DNA of 64,000 bases from Leptospira kemamanensis (lineage in GTDB: Bacteria > Spirochaetota > Leptospiria > Leptospirales > Leptospiraceae). Position 1 is the stretch's first letter. The number at the start of each line of letters is the position of its first letter. The notes below the pieces were generated by a model. That model was not told where the DNA came from and ran no database searches. It saw only the letters and a list, made by a program, of their open reading frames with translations. The position numbers were made by a program, and so were the translations under genes. Positions 7,191-16,143 of this stretch are shown here, one piece after another. The stretch spans positions 1 to 64,000 of the forward strand of contig NZ_RQGG01000007.1 of NCBI RefSeq assembly GCF_004769665.1, given 5' to 3'.

Positions 7191-9341
7191 ATGGAAACTA
7201 GGATTATTCTTAGAAAGATTAACTATGTCGTATCCATTGTGGTATTTTGTTTCCCTTTATTTTCGATCACTGCTTCGGAAAAAGTCACTCTCCACCTCAA
7301 ATGGTTCCACCAGTTCCAGTTTGCCGGTTATTATGCGGCTTATGAAAAAGGATTTTATAAGAACGCCGGCCTTGATGTTGAAATATTAGAAAGTTCTGTT
7401 GGGATTCGAGGAATCCACGAAAAGGTAGTTCAGAAAGACGGGCAATATGGAGTGGGAAGTAATGAGTTATTAATCCATAGGCATATGGGCAAACCTGTTG
7501 TCGTTTTAGGTGTCATTTTCCAACACTCTCCTTCCGTATTATTTTTCAAACGTTCTTCAAATTTACAAAGTATTCATGATCTTGTGGGCAAACGAGTGAT
7601 GTTAACTCCATGGATCGAAGAAATTGTAGCTTACCTCAAAAAAGAAGGTATAAATAAATCCGATTTACAACTGTTAGAGCACCGATTTAATCCACGAGAT
7701 TTGATTGAGGGAAGGGTAGATGCTTATTCAGGTTATACGACAACACAGGCTTTTGATTTCAAAAAAGCAGGTTTTCCTTATGTGGCGTATTCCCCTCGAC
7801 TTGCAGGAATTGATTTTTATGGAGATAATTTTTTCACAAGTGAAGAGGAAATCAAAAAACATCCGAATCGTGTAAAAGCATTTCGAGAAGCTACCTTACT
7901 TGGTTGGCAGTATGCAATGAGCCATCAGGAAGAAATTGTAGATATCATTTACGAAAAATATTCTAAGAGATATCCCAAGGAACGTTTGTTATTTGAAGCA
8001 GAACAAATGACTCCATTGATCCAACCAGTTCTTGTAGAAATGGGATATATGAATCCTGGTAGATGGAAACATATCAATGATATCTATAATGAACTTGGGA
8101 TGTTACCAAAAAACATCAATTTAAAAGGATTTATCTATGATCCAAATCCACCAACCAATTACGATTGGATTTATTATACATTTTTTAGTTTAATGGTTGG
8201 TGTTGGTATCGTTTGGTTATACCAATGGAGAAGACTAAATAAACAATATTCAGAAAACTTAAAGGAACAAGTCAAACAAAGGACTGAGGAGTTACGGCAA
8301 TCTAACGAAAGTTTGCAAATTTTAAATCAAAGTTTAGTGCAAACTTTAAGGGAACTCACCGAAGCACAAGACCGACTTTTGGCATCCGAAAAATTGGCAG
8401 TGTTAGGACAGTTGGCTGCGGGTATGGCTCATGAACTAAATACTCCACTGGGTGCTATTATTTCTTCCAATTATTCCTTATACGATTTTCTCAAAAATAA
8501 ACTTCAGTCTGTTATCGAAACAATTCTCACCTTTAATGAAGAGGATTCAAAACGATACCATTTGGTTTTGCAAGAAAGTATGATGAACCAACCTTATATT
8601 GAAGGCAAATCCGAAAGGACATTAAAAAAAGAATTACATACCCAGTTCTCTGGTGTAGAAAAAATGGATTTGTATGGTGACCATATGCAAATGGTGATTG
8701 AAACGGGATTATATCGTATTCCTGAGAAAATTCAGTATGTTTTGGATAGCGAACGATCTTTGGAAATTTTACAAGTGGTAACGAACATTCATTCTGCATA
8801 TCGCTGTAATCAAATCATTACGGTTGCTTCCGAGAAAGCGACCCATGTGATCCGTGCTTTAAAAAACTATCTTGTTTCTGAAAAAGAAAATACTACAAAT
8901 GATTCATTGATTGATATCGAATCCGAAATTGAGACAATTTTATCTCTTTATCATTATAATTTAAATAAAGTAACAATAGTTAAGACTTATGGGTCAGATA
9001 AACTTTGTTTTGGGAATAGGGACAAATTAAATCAAGTTTGGATTAATCTCATTAATAATGGACTTCATGCCATGTCCTATATGGGTACTTTAGAGATTAA
9101 AATTCAAACAGAACAAAATTGGATTAAAGTTTCCATCATTGATTCGGGAGTGGGTGTTCCCGAATCTATCAAAAACAAAATATTTGAACCTTTTTTTACG
9201 ACCAAACCAAATGGTGAAGGAATGGGTTTGGGATTAGACATTTGTAAAAAAATGATCTTACAAATGGGTGGTAAAATTGAATTAGAACCATCGGTGACGG
9301 GAGCATGTTTTTCTGTTTGGTTAAGAAAAGCGCAAGTTTGA
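7191..9341 (+). CDS. Sensor histidine kinase with NMT1/THI5-like periplasmic domain
   Basis: 716 residues. A signal anchor (1-29) precedes a substrate-binding domain of the NMT1/THI5 type (about 33-300; LKWFHQFQFAGYYAAYEKGF is diagnostic). A membrane helix follows at about 326-345, then a coiled coil and a HisKA region with LAAGMAHELNTPLGAI (His414). The HATPase part has N-box NLINNGLHAM (Asn623), DSGVGVPE, FEPFFTT and GEGMGLGLDIC. The ligand is inferred to be a pyrimidine or another small molecule of the kind bound by this family. About 100 extra residues lie between His and N box. No response regulator is adjacent, and there is no receiver domain. Confidence 0.85.
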   Translation: METRIILRKINYVVSIVVFCFPLFSITASEKVTLHLKWFHQFQFAGYYAAYEKGFYKNAGLDVEILESSVGIRGIHEKVVQKDGQYGVGSNELLIHRHMGKPVVVLGVIFQHSPSVLFFKRSSNLQSIHDLVGKRVMLTPWIEEIVAYLKKEGINKSDLQLLEHRFNPRDLIEGRVDAYSGYTTTQAFDFKKAGFPYVAYSPRLAGIDFYGDNFFTSEEEIKKHPNRVKAFREATLLGWQYAMSHQEEIVDIIYEKYSKRYPKERLLFEAEQMTPLIQPVLVEMGYMNPGRWKHINDIYNELGMLPKNINLKGFIYDPNPPTNYDWIYYTFFSLMVGVGIVWLYQWRRLNKQYSENLKEQVKQRTEELRQSNESLQILNQSLVQTLRELTEAQDRLLASEKLAVLGQLAAGMAHELNTPLGAIISSNYSLYDFLKNKLQSVIETILTFNEEDSKRYHLVLQESMMNQPYIEGKSERTLKKELHTQFSGVEKMDLYGDHMQMVIETGLYRIPEKIQYVLDSERSLEILQVVTNIHSAYRCNQIITVASEKATHVIRALKNYLVSEKENTTNDSLIDIESEIETILSLYHYNLNKVTIVKTYGSDKLCFGNRDKLNQVWINLINNGLHAMSYMGTLEIKIQTEQNWIKVSIIDSGVGVPESIKNKIFEPFFTTKPNGEGMGLGLDICKKMILQMGGKIELEPSVTGACFSVWLRKAQV

Positions 9342-9391
9342 TATGATCTATTATCATTGATTCAAAAGAAATCTGAATTGAAGCAGAGATT

Positions 9392-10501
9392 ATGGAACCT
9401 TTAAAAAATATTTACTCTAAAGATTGGATCAAAAATCTAAGTTTAGTTGTTTCGAAAGTTGATTCGAAGATTACACCCAATGAATTTCAAAAAAAGGTTT
9501 TAGAATCTCCTTGGAAAGAATATGAATTAAAGGAAAGAATCAATCGACTCGCGGACGTATTTCTCTTTTTTTGGAATGAACCTCTAACCCACATTGAACC
9601 TAAATTAATTCGTTTAATTGAGTTATTAAAAACGAATGGAGCACAGAATTTCAATTTTCCTTATATCTTTGTCAATGATATCGTAAGCAAAGCAGGTTTA
9701 GAAGACTTTGATACCTCCATGCGCATTTTAGAGAAAACAACAGTATTCTCAAGTGCTGAATTTGCCATTCGATTTTATTACCAAAATCATTTTGTTCCCA
9801 CCTTAAAACAAATGCAAATATGGTCAAAACATAAGGAACCATATGTTAGGCGATTGGCAAGTGAAGGCAGTCGTCCTCTTTTGCCATGGGGAATCGGAAT
9901 TCCCGAAATCAAACGAAATCCTGAAGTTCACTTACCAATCCTAAAACAATTATGGAATGATGAAAATGAAGTGGTACGGAGAAGTGTTTCCAATCATCTG
10001 AATGATATTTCTAAAATTAATCCTGATTTGGTATTAGAGTTTTGTAAAAATCGTTTTGGTGTTTCTGCAATTTTAGATAAAAATTTAAAACATGCACTGC
10101 GAGGATTGTTAAAAAAGGGAAATCAGGATGCATTATCATTTTTCTCATATGATACGAAATGGAAACCAAAAGACTTCCAATTCTATTTGAAACAGAAAAA
10201 AATAAAAATAGGGGATTCCTTGGAATTTACCATCGAATTCCAACAAAAATCTAAAGAATCTAAAATGATTCGTATGGAATATAAAATAGGGTTTTTATTA
10301 GCAAAGAAAACTTATGGTTACAAAATCTTTAAAATTTCTGAAAAGTTGATTCCTCCCAATGAGAATGTGAAAATCATAAAAAAACATTCATTTAAATTGA
10401 TTACAACTCGAGTTTATTATCCAGGTGTACATACGATTTCCATCGTGTTCAATGGTAGGGAGTATGAAAAATTGGAATTCATATTAGAAAACAAAAAATG
10501 A
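9392..10501 (+). CDS. AlkC-like DNA alkylation repair glycosylase with C-terminal Ig-like domain
   Basis: 369 residues. Residues about 60-250 are HEAT-like helical repeats, with RRLASEGSRPLLPWGIG and NDENEVVRRSVSNHLNDIS typical of the AlkC/AlkD superfamily. These glycosylases remove cationic alkylated purines without flipping the base. Residues about 262-369 are beta-rich (IKIGDSLEFTIEF, YYPGVHTISIVFNGREY) and fit the Ig-like domain known in one AlkC subgroup. The 4-base overlap with the next lipoprotein gene shows translational coupling, though a shared function is not obvious. Confidence 0.75.
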   Translation: MEPLKNIYSKDWIKNLSLVVSKVDSKITPNEFQKKVLESPWKEYELKERINRLADVFLFFWNEPLTHIEPKLIRLIELLKTNGAQNFNFPYIFVNDIVSKAGLEDFDTSMRILEKTTVFSSAEFAIRFYYQNHFVPTLKQMQIWSKHKEPYVRRLASEGSRPLLPWGIGIPEIKRNPEVHLPILKQLWNDENEVVRRSVSNHLNDISKINPDLVLEFCKNRFGVSAILDKNLKHALRGLLKKGNQDALSFFSYDTKWKPKDFQFYLKQKKIKIGDSLEFTIEFQQKSKESKMIRMEYKIGFLLAKKTYGYKIFKISEKLIPPNENVKIIKKHSFKLITTRVYYPGVHTISIVFNGREYEKLEFILENKK

Positions 10502-11118
10502 AACAGATAAAATGGAAAAATAAGTTTCTCTTCATTACGTTATTAATCCTGAGTTTGCATTGTTCTGTATTTTATTCCTCAGAACGCAATCTAGTGGATA
10601 CTAATTTCCCGATTCAAAACAAATCACTTTCTTATGAATTGATTGGTTGGGATGATGAACTTGATCGAAGGAGAGTGACGTTTTTATTAAGCGCATTACA
10701 AAATTCTAAAAAGTTCAAATCTGTACAACATTATGCTCAAATAAAATCAGACCTTCATGTGCAAATTATTTTAGAATCAAGTCCTAAGTTCAAATTTTTT
10801 ATGGGAGAATCTTCGGAACCAGTTTCGTATATGGCGGAACGTGCACCAGGTAGATTTTCTATTTATCTAATCAATCGATTTTTAGCAGTGAGTACTTTCT
10901 TTGTCATTCCTGATATCGATTATGATGATGATCATATCGTTTTTCGAACAATGAAATCGGGAAAAATGATTTCCGAACTTCGATACCCAATTGAGTCGTA
11001 TCGAATTTTTGGATGGGTCTCTGTTATGCTGATGTGGGCTGATGATAGTGATGAATGGAAAACCATTTTAACTGAGAAAGTAAATGAATATTTAGGAGAT
11101 ATCAAACATGAAATTTAA
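10498..11118 (+). CDS. Putative lipoprotein, function unknown
   Basis: 206 residues. A basic N terminus and a hydrophobic core end in SLHC (about Cys22), a plausible lipobox. The rest is a mixed alpha/beta domain without recognised motifs. The start overlaps the AlkC-like gene by 4 bases, and the stop lies 11 bases inside the next lipoprotein gene. The two lipoproteins share a loose layout (a helix, then a strand with VQIILE or LEVILQ, then hydrophobic strands) and could be distant relatives, but identity is too low to claim this by eye. Confidence 0.65.
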   Translation: MKQIKWKNKFLFITLLILSLHCSVFYSSERNLVDTNFPIQNKSLSYELIGWDDELDRRRVTFLLSALQNSKKFKSVQHYAQIKSDLHVQIILESSPKFKFFMGESSEPVSYMAERAPGRFSIYLINRFLAVSTFFVIPDIDYDDDHIVFRTMKSGKMISELRYPIESYRIFGWVSVMLMWADDSDEWKTILTEKVNEYLGDIKHEI

Positions 11119-11647
11119 TCTCCATCAAAACTTAGTTTTGGTTTTATTGATGTTTCTTGTGCCTTTTTGTTTTCAATGTGCAGCTTTGCCTAGTCAAGTA
11201 TTAACAAAAGAAAGAAATTTAACTACTTATTCACAAAATACATTCAAACTTGTATTTACTGGTTTTTATCGTTATGAAATCGAAAAGGAATTAATCAAAA
11301 ATAAATTATTAGAAAAAGGTTATCGTGAAGATCCTAATTCTACTTTTCAATTAGAAGTGATCTTACAAAAAAAGGAACCTAAATACAATTCTGAGTTTTT
11401 TCACAAACTTCATTTTTTATTAACTTTTTTTTCGGGTGGTCTGATTCCAACTCACATTCGCACGGAACATACAGTTACATTTCGTTATTCCAAATCGGAA
11501 GATATTTTACAAGAGAAAGTATACGTTGTTGGTATGGATCAATTTCGAGGGATTCCGATTGTAGTGTTTATGATCACACATTGGCCAAATCAAGTTTTCA
11601 AAGAACAATTAATAGAAACTATCAATATGGAGTTCATTCCCAAATGA
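11108..11647 (+). CDS. Putative lipoprotein, function unknown
   Basis: 179 residues. A long hydrophobic leader ends in CFQC followed by AALPS, a likely lipobox at about Cys24. After it comes a helix rich in Lys and Glu (YEIEKELIKNKLLEKGY), then FQLEVILQKKEP and hydrophobic strands. No family is recognised. It overlaps the preceding lipoprotein by 11 bases and the following esterase by 4 bases (ATGA), so expression is coupled. Confidence 0.6.
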   Translation: MKFNLHQNLVLVLLMFLVPFCFQCAALPSQVLTKERNLTTYSQNTFKLVFTGFYRYEIEKELIKNKLLEKGYREDPNSTFQLEVILQKKEPKYNSEFFHKLHFLLTFFSGGLIPTHIRTEHTVTFRYSKSEDILQEKVYVVGMDQFRGIPIVVFMITHWPNQVFKEQLIETINMEFIPK

Positions 11648-12558
11648 GAATTTTCTTATTCATACTTTTCCTTAATTTCCATTCTTGTTTTGGATACTTT
11701 TATAGACCATCATCGAATGAGAAAATAGATAATTTTAATTTTTCGAATGTAAAACGAACTTATTTAGTGCATTATCCCAAAAAATGGGATGGTTTGCCGA
11801 TACCGATGTTAGTTGCTCTTCATGGTCGTTTTGGAACTGGTGTTACCATGTCCAAACAAACTAAATTAAATGATATAGCAGATCAAAAAGGATTTATTGT
11901 TTTGTATCCAGATGGATACAAACGCAGTTGGGCTGATGGTAGAGGCAATTCTCCTGCAGATGAAGATGGAATCAATGATGTTCTCTTTATTGAATCCATT
12001 GTTAAACGAATGGTAGCGGAAGGTTCAGTGAATTCTAAGGAAGTGTTTTTGGTGGGACACTCCAATGGTGGGTTCATGGCACAACGGATGGCAATTGAGA
12101 AACCTGAGTTATGGAAAGGGGTGATGAGTGTTGCCGCTCAAATCTCAGTATCTCAATTAAAATCTAAAATTCATTTTAAAACTAAACCAGTTTCAGTTGC
12201 AATTATGGCTGGGACAGAAGACCCCTTAGTGCCTTATAGCGGTGGTTATGTGAAAGATGGAAAAGAAGTGCTTTCTGTCTCAGATAGTATATTACGTTGG
12301 AAAGAATGGAATGGTTGTGAGGATACTGTGAAACGTAAATCCAATCAAGTGGAAGAAAATGGATTTAAAATCAATATTGAATTTTATCGTTATGAAGATT
12401 GTTCTAATAATAAAAAAGTAGAATTGATCCAATTGAATGGTTTGGGTCATAGTTGGCCTGGAGAAACTCCCATGTTGCCATTCATCAACCAAGGTCGGAC
12501 CACAAAGGTGGTGAATGGTTCTGCCATGGTTTGGGAATTTATGGAAAGTCTTAAATGA
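11644..12558 (+). CDS. Exported PHB-depolymerase / feruloyl-esterase-like hydrolase
   Basis: 304 residues from the ATG at 11644, which overlaps the previous stop and gives a proper signal peptide; a frame extension to 11581 would put 21 polar residues before it. The fold is an esterase of the PHB depolymerase / LpqC type: MLVALHGRFGTG, then GFIVLYPDGYKRSWADGRG and the nucleophile elbow GHSNGGFMA with its Ser. GTEDPLVPYSGG probably carries the acid residue and GLGHSWPGE the catalytic His. The leader ends near a Cys (HSCFG), so it may be lipidated. It should cleave ester bonds of a polymer or phenolic ester outside the cytoplasm; the substrate is unknown. Confidence 0.8.
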   Translation: MRIFLFILFLNFHSCFGYFYRPSSNEKIDNFNFSNVKRTYLVHYPKKWDGLPIPMLVALHGRFGTGVTMSKQTKLNDIADQKGFIVLYPDGYKRSWADGRGNSPADEDGINDVLFIESIVKRMVAEGSVNSKEVFLVGHSNGGFMAQRMAIEKPELWKGVMSVAAQISVSQLKSKIHFKTKPVSVAIMAGTEDPLVPYSGGYVKDGKEVLSVSDSILRWKEWNGCEDTVKRKSNQVEENGFKINIEFYRYEDCSNNKKVELIQLNGLGHSWPGETPMLPFINQGRTTKVVNGSAMVWEFMESLK

Positions 12559-13265
12559 GTGAGAATTTTGCTTTAGTCACTGGTGCTTCTAGAGGCATTG
12601 GATTCGCTATTTCGAAAGTTTTGTTAGAGTTAGGTTATACTGTATATGGAATATGTAGGAATTCGAAAAACTGTTCGATTCAAAATCAAAAGTTTCATTT
12701 GATCGAATGTGATCTTTCCCATCCGAAAGCCATTCATCAACTTTTAGATACTTTACCCAATCGGGAAAAACTGAATATTTTGATCCACAATGCTGGAATT
12801 GCTTCCTTTGGCCCCATTGAAGAATTATCACCAGATAAAATTGTAGAAATGGTGCAAGTGAATTTAACTGCACCCATGTTAATCACCAATGGTTTAACTC
12901 GGTTCATCAAACAAAATAAAGGTCATATCATTTTTATTGGATCTGTTTCTGGAAATCAAGTTTCACCCTGGGGCAATGTGTATGGTTCTTTAAAAGCTGG
13001 CCTTCATCAATTTTCCAGATTATTATTCGATGAACTTAGAAAGTTTTCTGTGAAAGTGAATTTACTTGTGCCAGATATCACAAAAACAAGTTTTTACGAC
13101 TCATTGAATATTGAACCAGACCAAGATCCTGAATCTTATTTATTACCAGAGCAAATTGCAACGATCGTCAAACAGTTGTTACTTGATGCACCTGGAATGA
13201 TAGTGCCGGAAATTCATATATCCCCGCAGTTGTTTAAAATCAAAAGGAAAAAGTTTTTAAAGTAG
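12555..13265 (+). CDS. Short-chain dehydrogenase/reductase
   Basis: 236 residues, a classical SDR. The cofactor loop TGASRGIG is at residues 9-16, NAGIASFG follows strand beta4, the catalytic Ser is in IFIGSVSGNQ, and the active-site pair is Tyr/Lys in YGSLKAG. It binds NAD(P)H and oxidises or reduces a carbonyl or alcohol in the cytoplasm; the substrate is not readable. It overlaps the esterase gene by 4 bases. The stop is one base from the end of the convergent cyclic-nucleotide-binding gene, so there is no room for a separate terminator. Confidence 0.88.
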   Translation: MSENFALVTGASRGIGFAISKVLLELGYTVYGICRNSKNCSIQNQKFHLIECDLSHPKAIHQLLDTLPNREKLNILIHNAGIASFGPIEELSPDKIVEMVQVNLTAPMLITNGLTRFIKQNKGHIIFIGSVSGNQVSPWGNVYGSLKAGLHQFSRLLFDELRKFSVKVNLLVPDITKTSFYDSLNIEPDQDPESYLLPEQIATIVKQLLLDAPGMIVPEIHISPQLFKIKRKKFLK

Positions 13266-13266
13266 A

Positions 13267-13788
13267 TTATTCCCCAATCGATTGGGCATCATTTGTGAAG
13301 GTTTCTAATGGCACTTGATCTGAACTTTCAGCACCGTCTTCAGAGTTTCCTTCGTTTGAAGTGGGAATTACTTTTGCAATCATCGAGTCTTCGTCTTGTT
13401 TTCGTTTGATGGCACGAATTTTTCCATCTGTTTCGTACAAACGTTCGATTACTTTTTTTAATAATAAAAAGAGAAATTCAGGACTTTCCTGACTCATTTG
13501 GACAAATGTAGTTCTGTTGATAATCCCTAATTTGGCAGACTCCGATACTACGACGATGGACGCAGCTCTCGGGCTATTGTTGATGATGGCCATTTCTCCA
13601 AAAAATTCACCAGGCAAGATACTTCTTAATTTTGTATGTTTCCCTTCGATTTGTTTGTAAATATCCAACTGGCCTTCAAATAAAAAAAACATGGCACCAT
13701 TGGAAGGAACACCCTCTTTAAAAAGGACTTCCCCTCGTTTGATGTTGATCATACTGAGTTTTGCTAGAGATTCTTTAAGTCCCATCAC
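13267..13788 (-). CDS. Stand-alone cyclic nucleotide-binding protein (second of pair)
   Basis: 173 residues: a single CNB domain (about 8-125) and a polar, acidic tail. The phosphate-binding cassette GEFFGEMAIINNSPRAAS keeps the Glu that contacts the ribose 2'-OH and the Arg that binds the cyclic phosphate, so it should bind cAMP or cGMP. There is no HTH, kinase or channel part, so it must act through a partner. It overlaps the upstream CNB gene by 14 bases. A class-III adenylate cyclase lies about 5 kb upstream on the same strand. Confidence 0.85.
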   Translation of the reverse strand: MMGLKESLAKLSMINIKRGEVLFKEGVPSNGAMFFLFEGQLDIYKQIEGKHTKLRSILPGEFFGEMAIINNSPRAASIVVVSESAKLGIINRTTFVQMSQESPEFLFLLLKKVIERLYETDGKIRAIKRKQDEDSMIAKVIPTSNEGNSEDGAESSDQVPLETFTNDAQSIGE

Positions 13789-14209
13789 TTGCCTCTGTTA
13801 GATCTTTTAGTTTTTGTTCCGCTTCAATCAGTCGTTCTACATAAGTTTGCAATAAAGCGTACACAAACATAGGATTGGAATTGGCAATCCGGATCAAATT
13901 TTGTTTGTCTAAGATGCCTAGTTGCGCACGATCTGATTCGATAAATACGGTCATCGCTCTTGGGTGAGCAGAAATTAAGGCAATTTCTCCAAAGAATTCA
14001 CCAGTAGAAAGTTTTCTTACTTCATGAAAATTTCCTTGGTCAGGTGCACCCATCCCCACAGATAAAGTTCCACTTAAGATAAAATACATTTTTTCATTGG
14101 ATGGATCACCTTCGCGTACGATGATCTCACCTCGTTTGAATGTCTTCGTTGGTACTGTATTAACGAAGTCGAATATGTTGATACGATTATCTTTTTTGGG
14201 AATGGACAT
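13775..14209 (-). CDS. Stand-alone cyclic nucleotide-binding protein (first of pair)
   Basis: 144 residues with one CNB domain. The cassette GEFFGEIALISAHPRAMT has both ligand-contact residues (Glu and Arg), so binding ability looks intact. A short C-terminal helix (YVERLIEAEQKL) may pair with another protein or with its neighbour, which has a very similar layout. Its ATG shares one base with the stop of the ankyrin gene, and the gene ends inside the second CNB gene, so the four genes from 17705 down to 13267 form one coupled transcript. No output domain is present. Confidence 0.85.
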   Translation of the reverse strand: MSIPKKDNRINIFDFVNTVPTKTFKRGEIIVREGDPSNEKMYFILSGTLSVGMGAPDQGNFHEVRKLSTGEFFGEIALISAHPRAMTVFIESDRAQLGILDKQNLIRIANSNPMFVYALLQTYVERLIEAEQKLKDLTEASDGT

Positions 14210-16143
14210 TAAAGACCGCGATAAATTTCAATCAATTCAGGGATATTTTTATTTTCAGCATAATCCAAAGCTGATTTTCCGATTTTGTCTTTTAACTTTG
14301 TGTCACCACCATTCAGAACAAAGACTTTTGCCAGTTCCAGAATGGCGTCACTTTTACCAGCATCAAATTGAATTGCTAGTTCGGAAAGTATAGTTTTCCC
14401 TAATTTGTCCTGTTGGTTGATGTTGGCACGTCTTTCTACTAGGAATAGTACTAATTTTTTATATGTTTCGGTTTGCGTCTGATCTTTAGAAGTTAGAAAT
14501 TTTTGAACAGCCTTGTGTAAGACAGTAAGTCCATTGTTGTCTGTTAGGTTGGGGTCAGCTCCCATTGTCAATAAGAGAGACATTGTTTCCACTTTGTTTC
14601 GATTAAGAGCAATATGCAAAGCACTTAATCCTCGTTTGTTTTTGGCATTGGGGTTTACACCTTTGCTAATCAACAATTTGATTGTTTCTTCAATGAATTT
14701 TTGATCTTTTTTATCAACTTCTAATTTACAAACTGTAGTGATTAAGTTTTCTTCTTCCTCATTTAAAGATTGTAAGTCGGCACCATTTGCTACTAAAAGT
14801 TTAAAAGCTTCGGCATCTTTTCGTTCGATCGTAGAAAAAATCAAATTTACTCCATCTTTCAGTTTATGGTTTGGATTTGCTTTTTTAGATAATAAAAGTT
14901 TTGCAATCGCAACTTGTTTGTTTTCAAGAGCTAAGGATAACGCAGTTTCATTTGTTTTGGTATTTTCAACATCAACTGGAGTTCCTTTTTTTAAGAGAAG
15001 GTCTACAATTTTGAGACCTGATTTACGAGATGCTAAATGAATGGGTAAGTATCCAGAAAGATTGGGTGTTTGGGAATCTGCATTTTTTTGAATTAAAAGT
15101 TCTGCGATGGCCCATTTAGAGGATTCGATGGATTCCTCCAAAGGATTTTTATTGGTAGATAGGGTTTGGTTTGGATTGGCTCCCGCATCTAACACTAACT
15201 TCAATAAATTGCTATCATTTTTGGTTAATGCAATTTCAAATAATGTTTTGCCTGATGTATTTTTAGAATCTACATTGAGACCTTTTTTTAAAAATAAATT
15301 AGTGACCGTTAGATTTCTTTTTTCAACCGAATAAAATAATAGAGACTCACCATCTGGAGTGGTTGTATTGACATCAGCCCCTCGGTTTAATAAGGTTTCG
15401 ACTCCCAAAGTAAATCCTTTTTCGATCGCAAATACAATTGGTCTTACGGATTTTGTATCTTCTATATTGGGATTGGCATTGGAATCTAAGGCAAGGTTTA
15501 ATAATTTACTATTTCTTTGTTCAATTGCGACAAAAAGGGGTGTGCGACCAGTTAAGTCTTGTAAGTTGATATTGGCACCATTTTGTAATAGATAGTTGAT
15601 TGTATCGGTTTTCCCTTTTTCAAATGCCAAATAAATCGGAGATTTTCGTGGATTGTTTCTGAGGTTGACATCTGCCTTACTTTCCACCAATAATTTTTGA
15701 ACAGATAAATTTGATTTTAAAACAGCGATATGTAATGCAGTATTTCCATCCGCATCATATGCATTCAAATCAGCCCCTTTTTCGACAAGAGTTTTGATTT
15801 GATTGGAAAACCGTGATGTCACCACGTAATGTAACAATGTTTTTCCAGAGAGATCTCTTTTGTTTAGGTCTGCTCCTTGGTTTAATAATAGATCAAATTG
15901 TTTGGTTCTATTTTTTTCAACAGCGAGGATCAGAAGTGACTTACCTGAATCATCAGTTGCATTGATGTCTCCACCATTTGTGACAGCGGTTTCAAATTCT
16001 TTCGGATTTCCTTTTTGAAGAATCGAAACCATATCATAGGTAGGCGGTGTATCAGGTACAGGAGCCGTTAGATCTTGTGCGAAACTTTGATTCGAAATAA
16101 AAAGGAAAATGACAATGGATAAAAATTTAGATTTAAACTTCAT
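14209..16143 (-). CDS. Exported ankyrin-repeat protein
   Basis: 644 residues. A signal peptide ending near SFAQD (about residue 23) precedes roughly seventeen ankyrin repeats running to the C terminus. Typical units read GKTLLHYVVTSR, GNTALHIAVLKS and GLTVLHKAVQKF, with NPN or DLN turns. Ankyrin repeats bind proteins, and with a signal peptide this one should act in the periplasm or at the surface. It overlaps the start of the CNB gene below and the stop of the M23 peptidase above (ATGA), so the peptidase is a reasonable candidate partner. Confidence 0.88.
   Translation of the reverse strand: MKFKSKFLSIVIFLFISNQSFAQDLTAPVPDTPPTYDMVSILQKGNPKEFETAVTNGGDINATDDSGKSLLILAVEKNRTKQFDLLLNQGADLNKRDLSGKTLLHYVVTSRFSNQIKTLVEKGADLNAYDADGNTALHIAVLKSNLSVQKLLVESKADVNLRNNPRKSPIYLAFEKGKTDTINYLLQNGANINLQDLTGRTPLFVAIEQRNSKLLNLALDSNANPNIEDTKSVRPIVFAIEKGFTLGVETLLNRGADVNTTTPDGESLLFYSVEKRNLTVTNLFLKKGLNVDSKNTSGKTLFEIALTKNDSNLLKLVLDAGANPNQTLSTNKNPLEESIESSKWAIAELLIQKNADSQTPNLSGYLPIHLASRKSGLKIVDLLLKKGTPVDVENTKTNETALSLALENKQVAIAKLLLSKKANPNHKLKDGVNLIFSTIERKDAEAFKLLVANGADLQSLNEEEENLITTVCKLEVDKKDQKFIEETIKLLISKGVNPNAKNKRGLSALHIALNRNKVETMSLLLTMGADPNLTDNNGLTVLHKAVQKFLTSKDQTQTETYKKLVLFLVERRANINQQDKLGKTILSELAIQFDAGKSDAILELAKVFVLNGGDTKLKDKIGKSALDYAENKNIPELIEIYRGL

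Noticed and set aside
14513..15595. Plus-strand open frames opposite the ankyrin gene
   Set aside because: Their regular spacing mirrors the ankyrin repeats on the other strand; they are antisense shadows without start signals.
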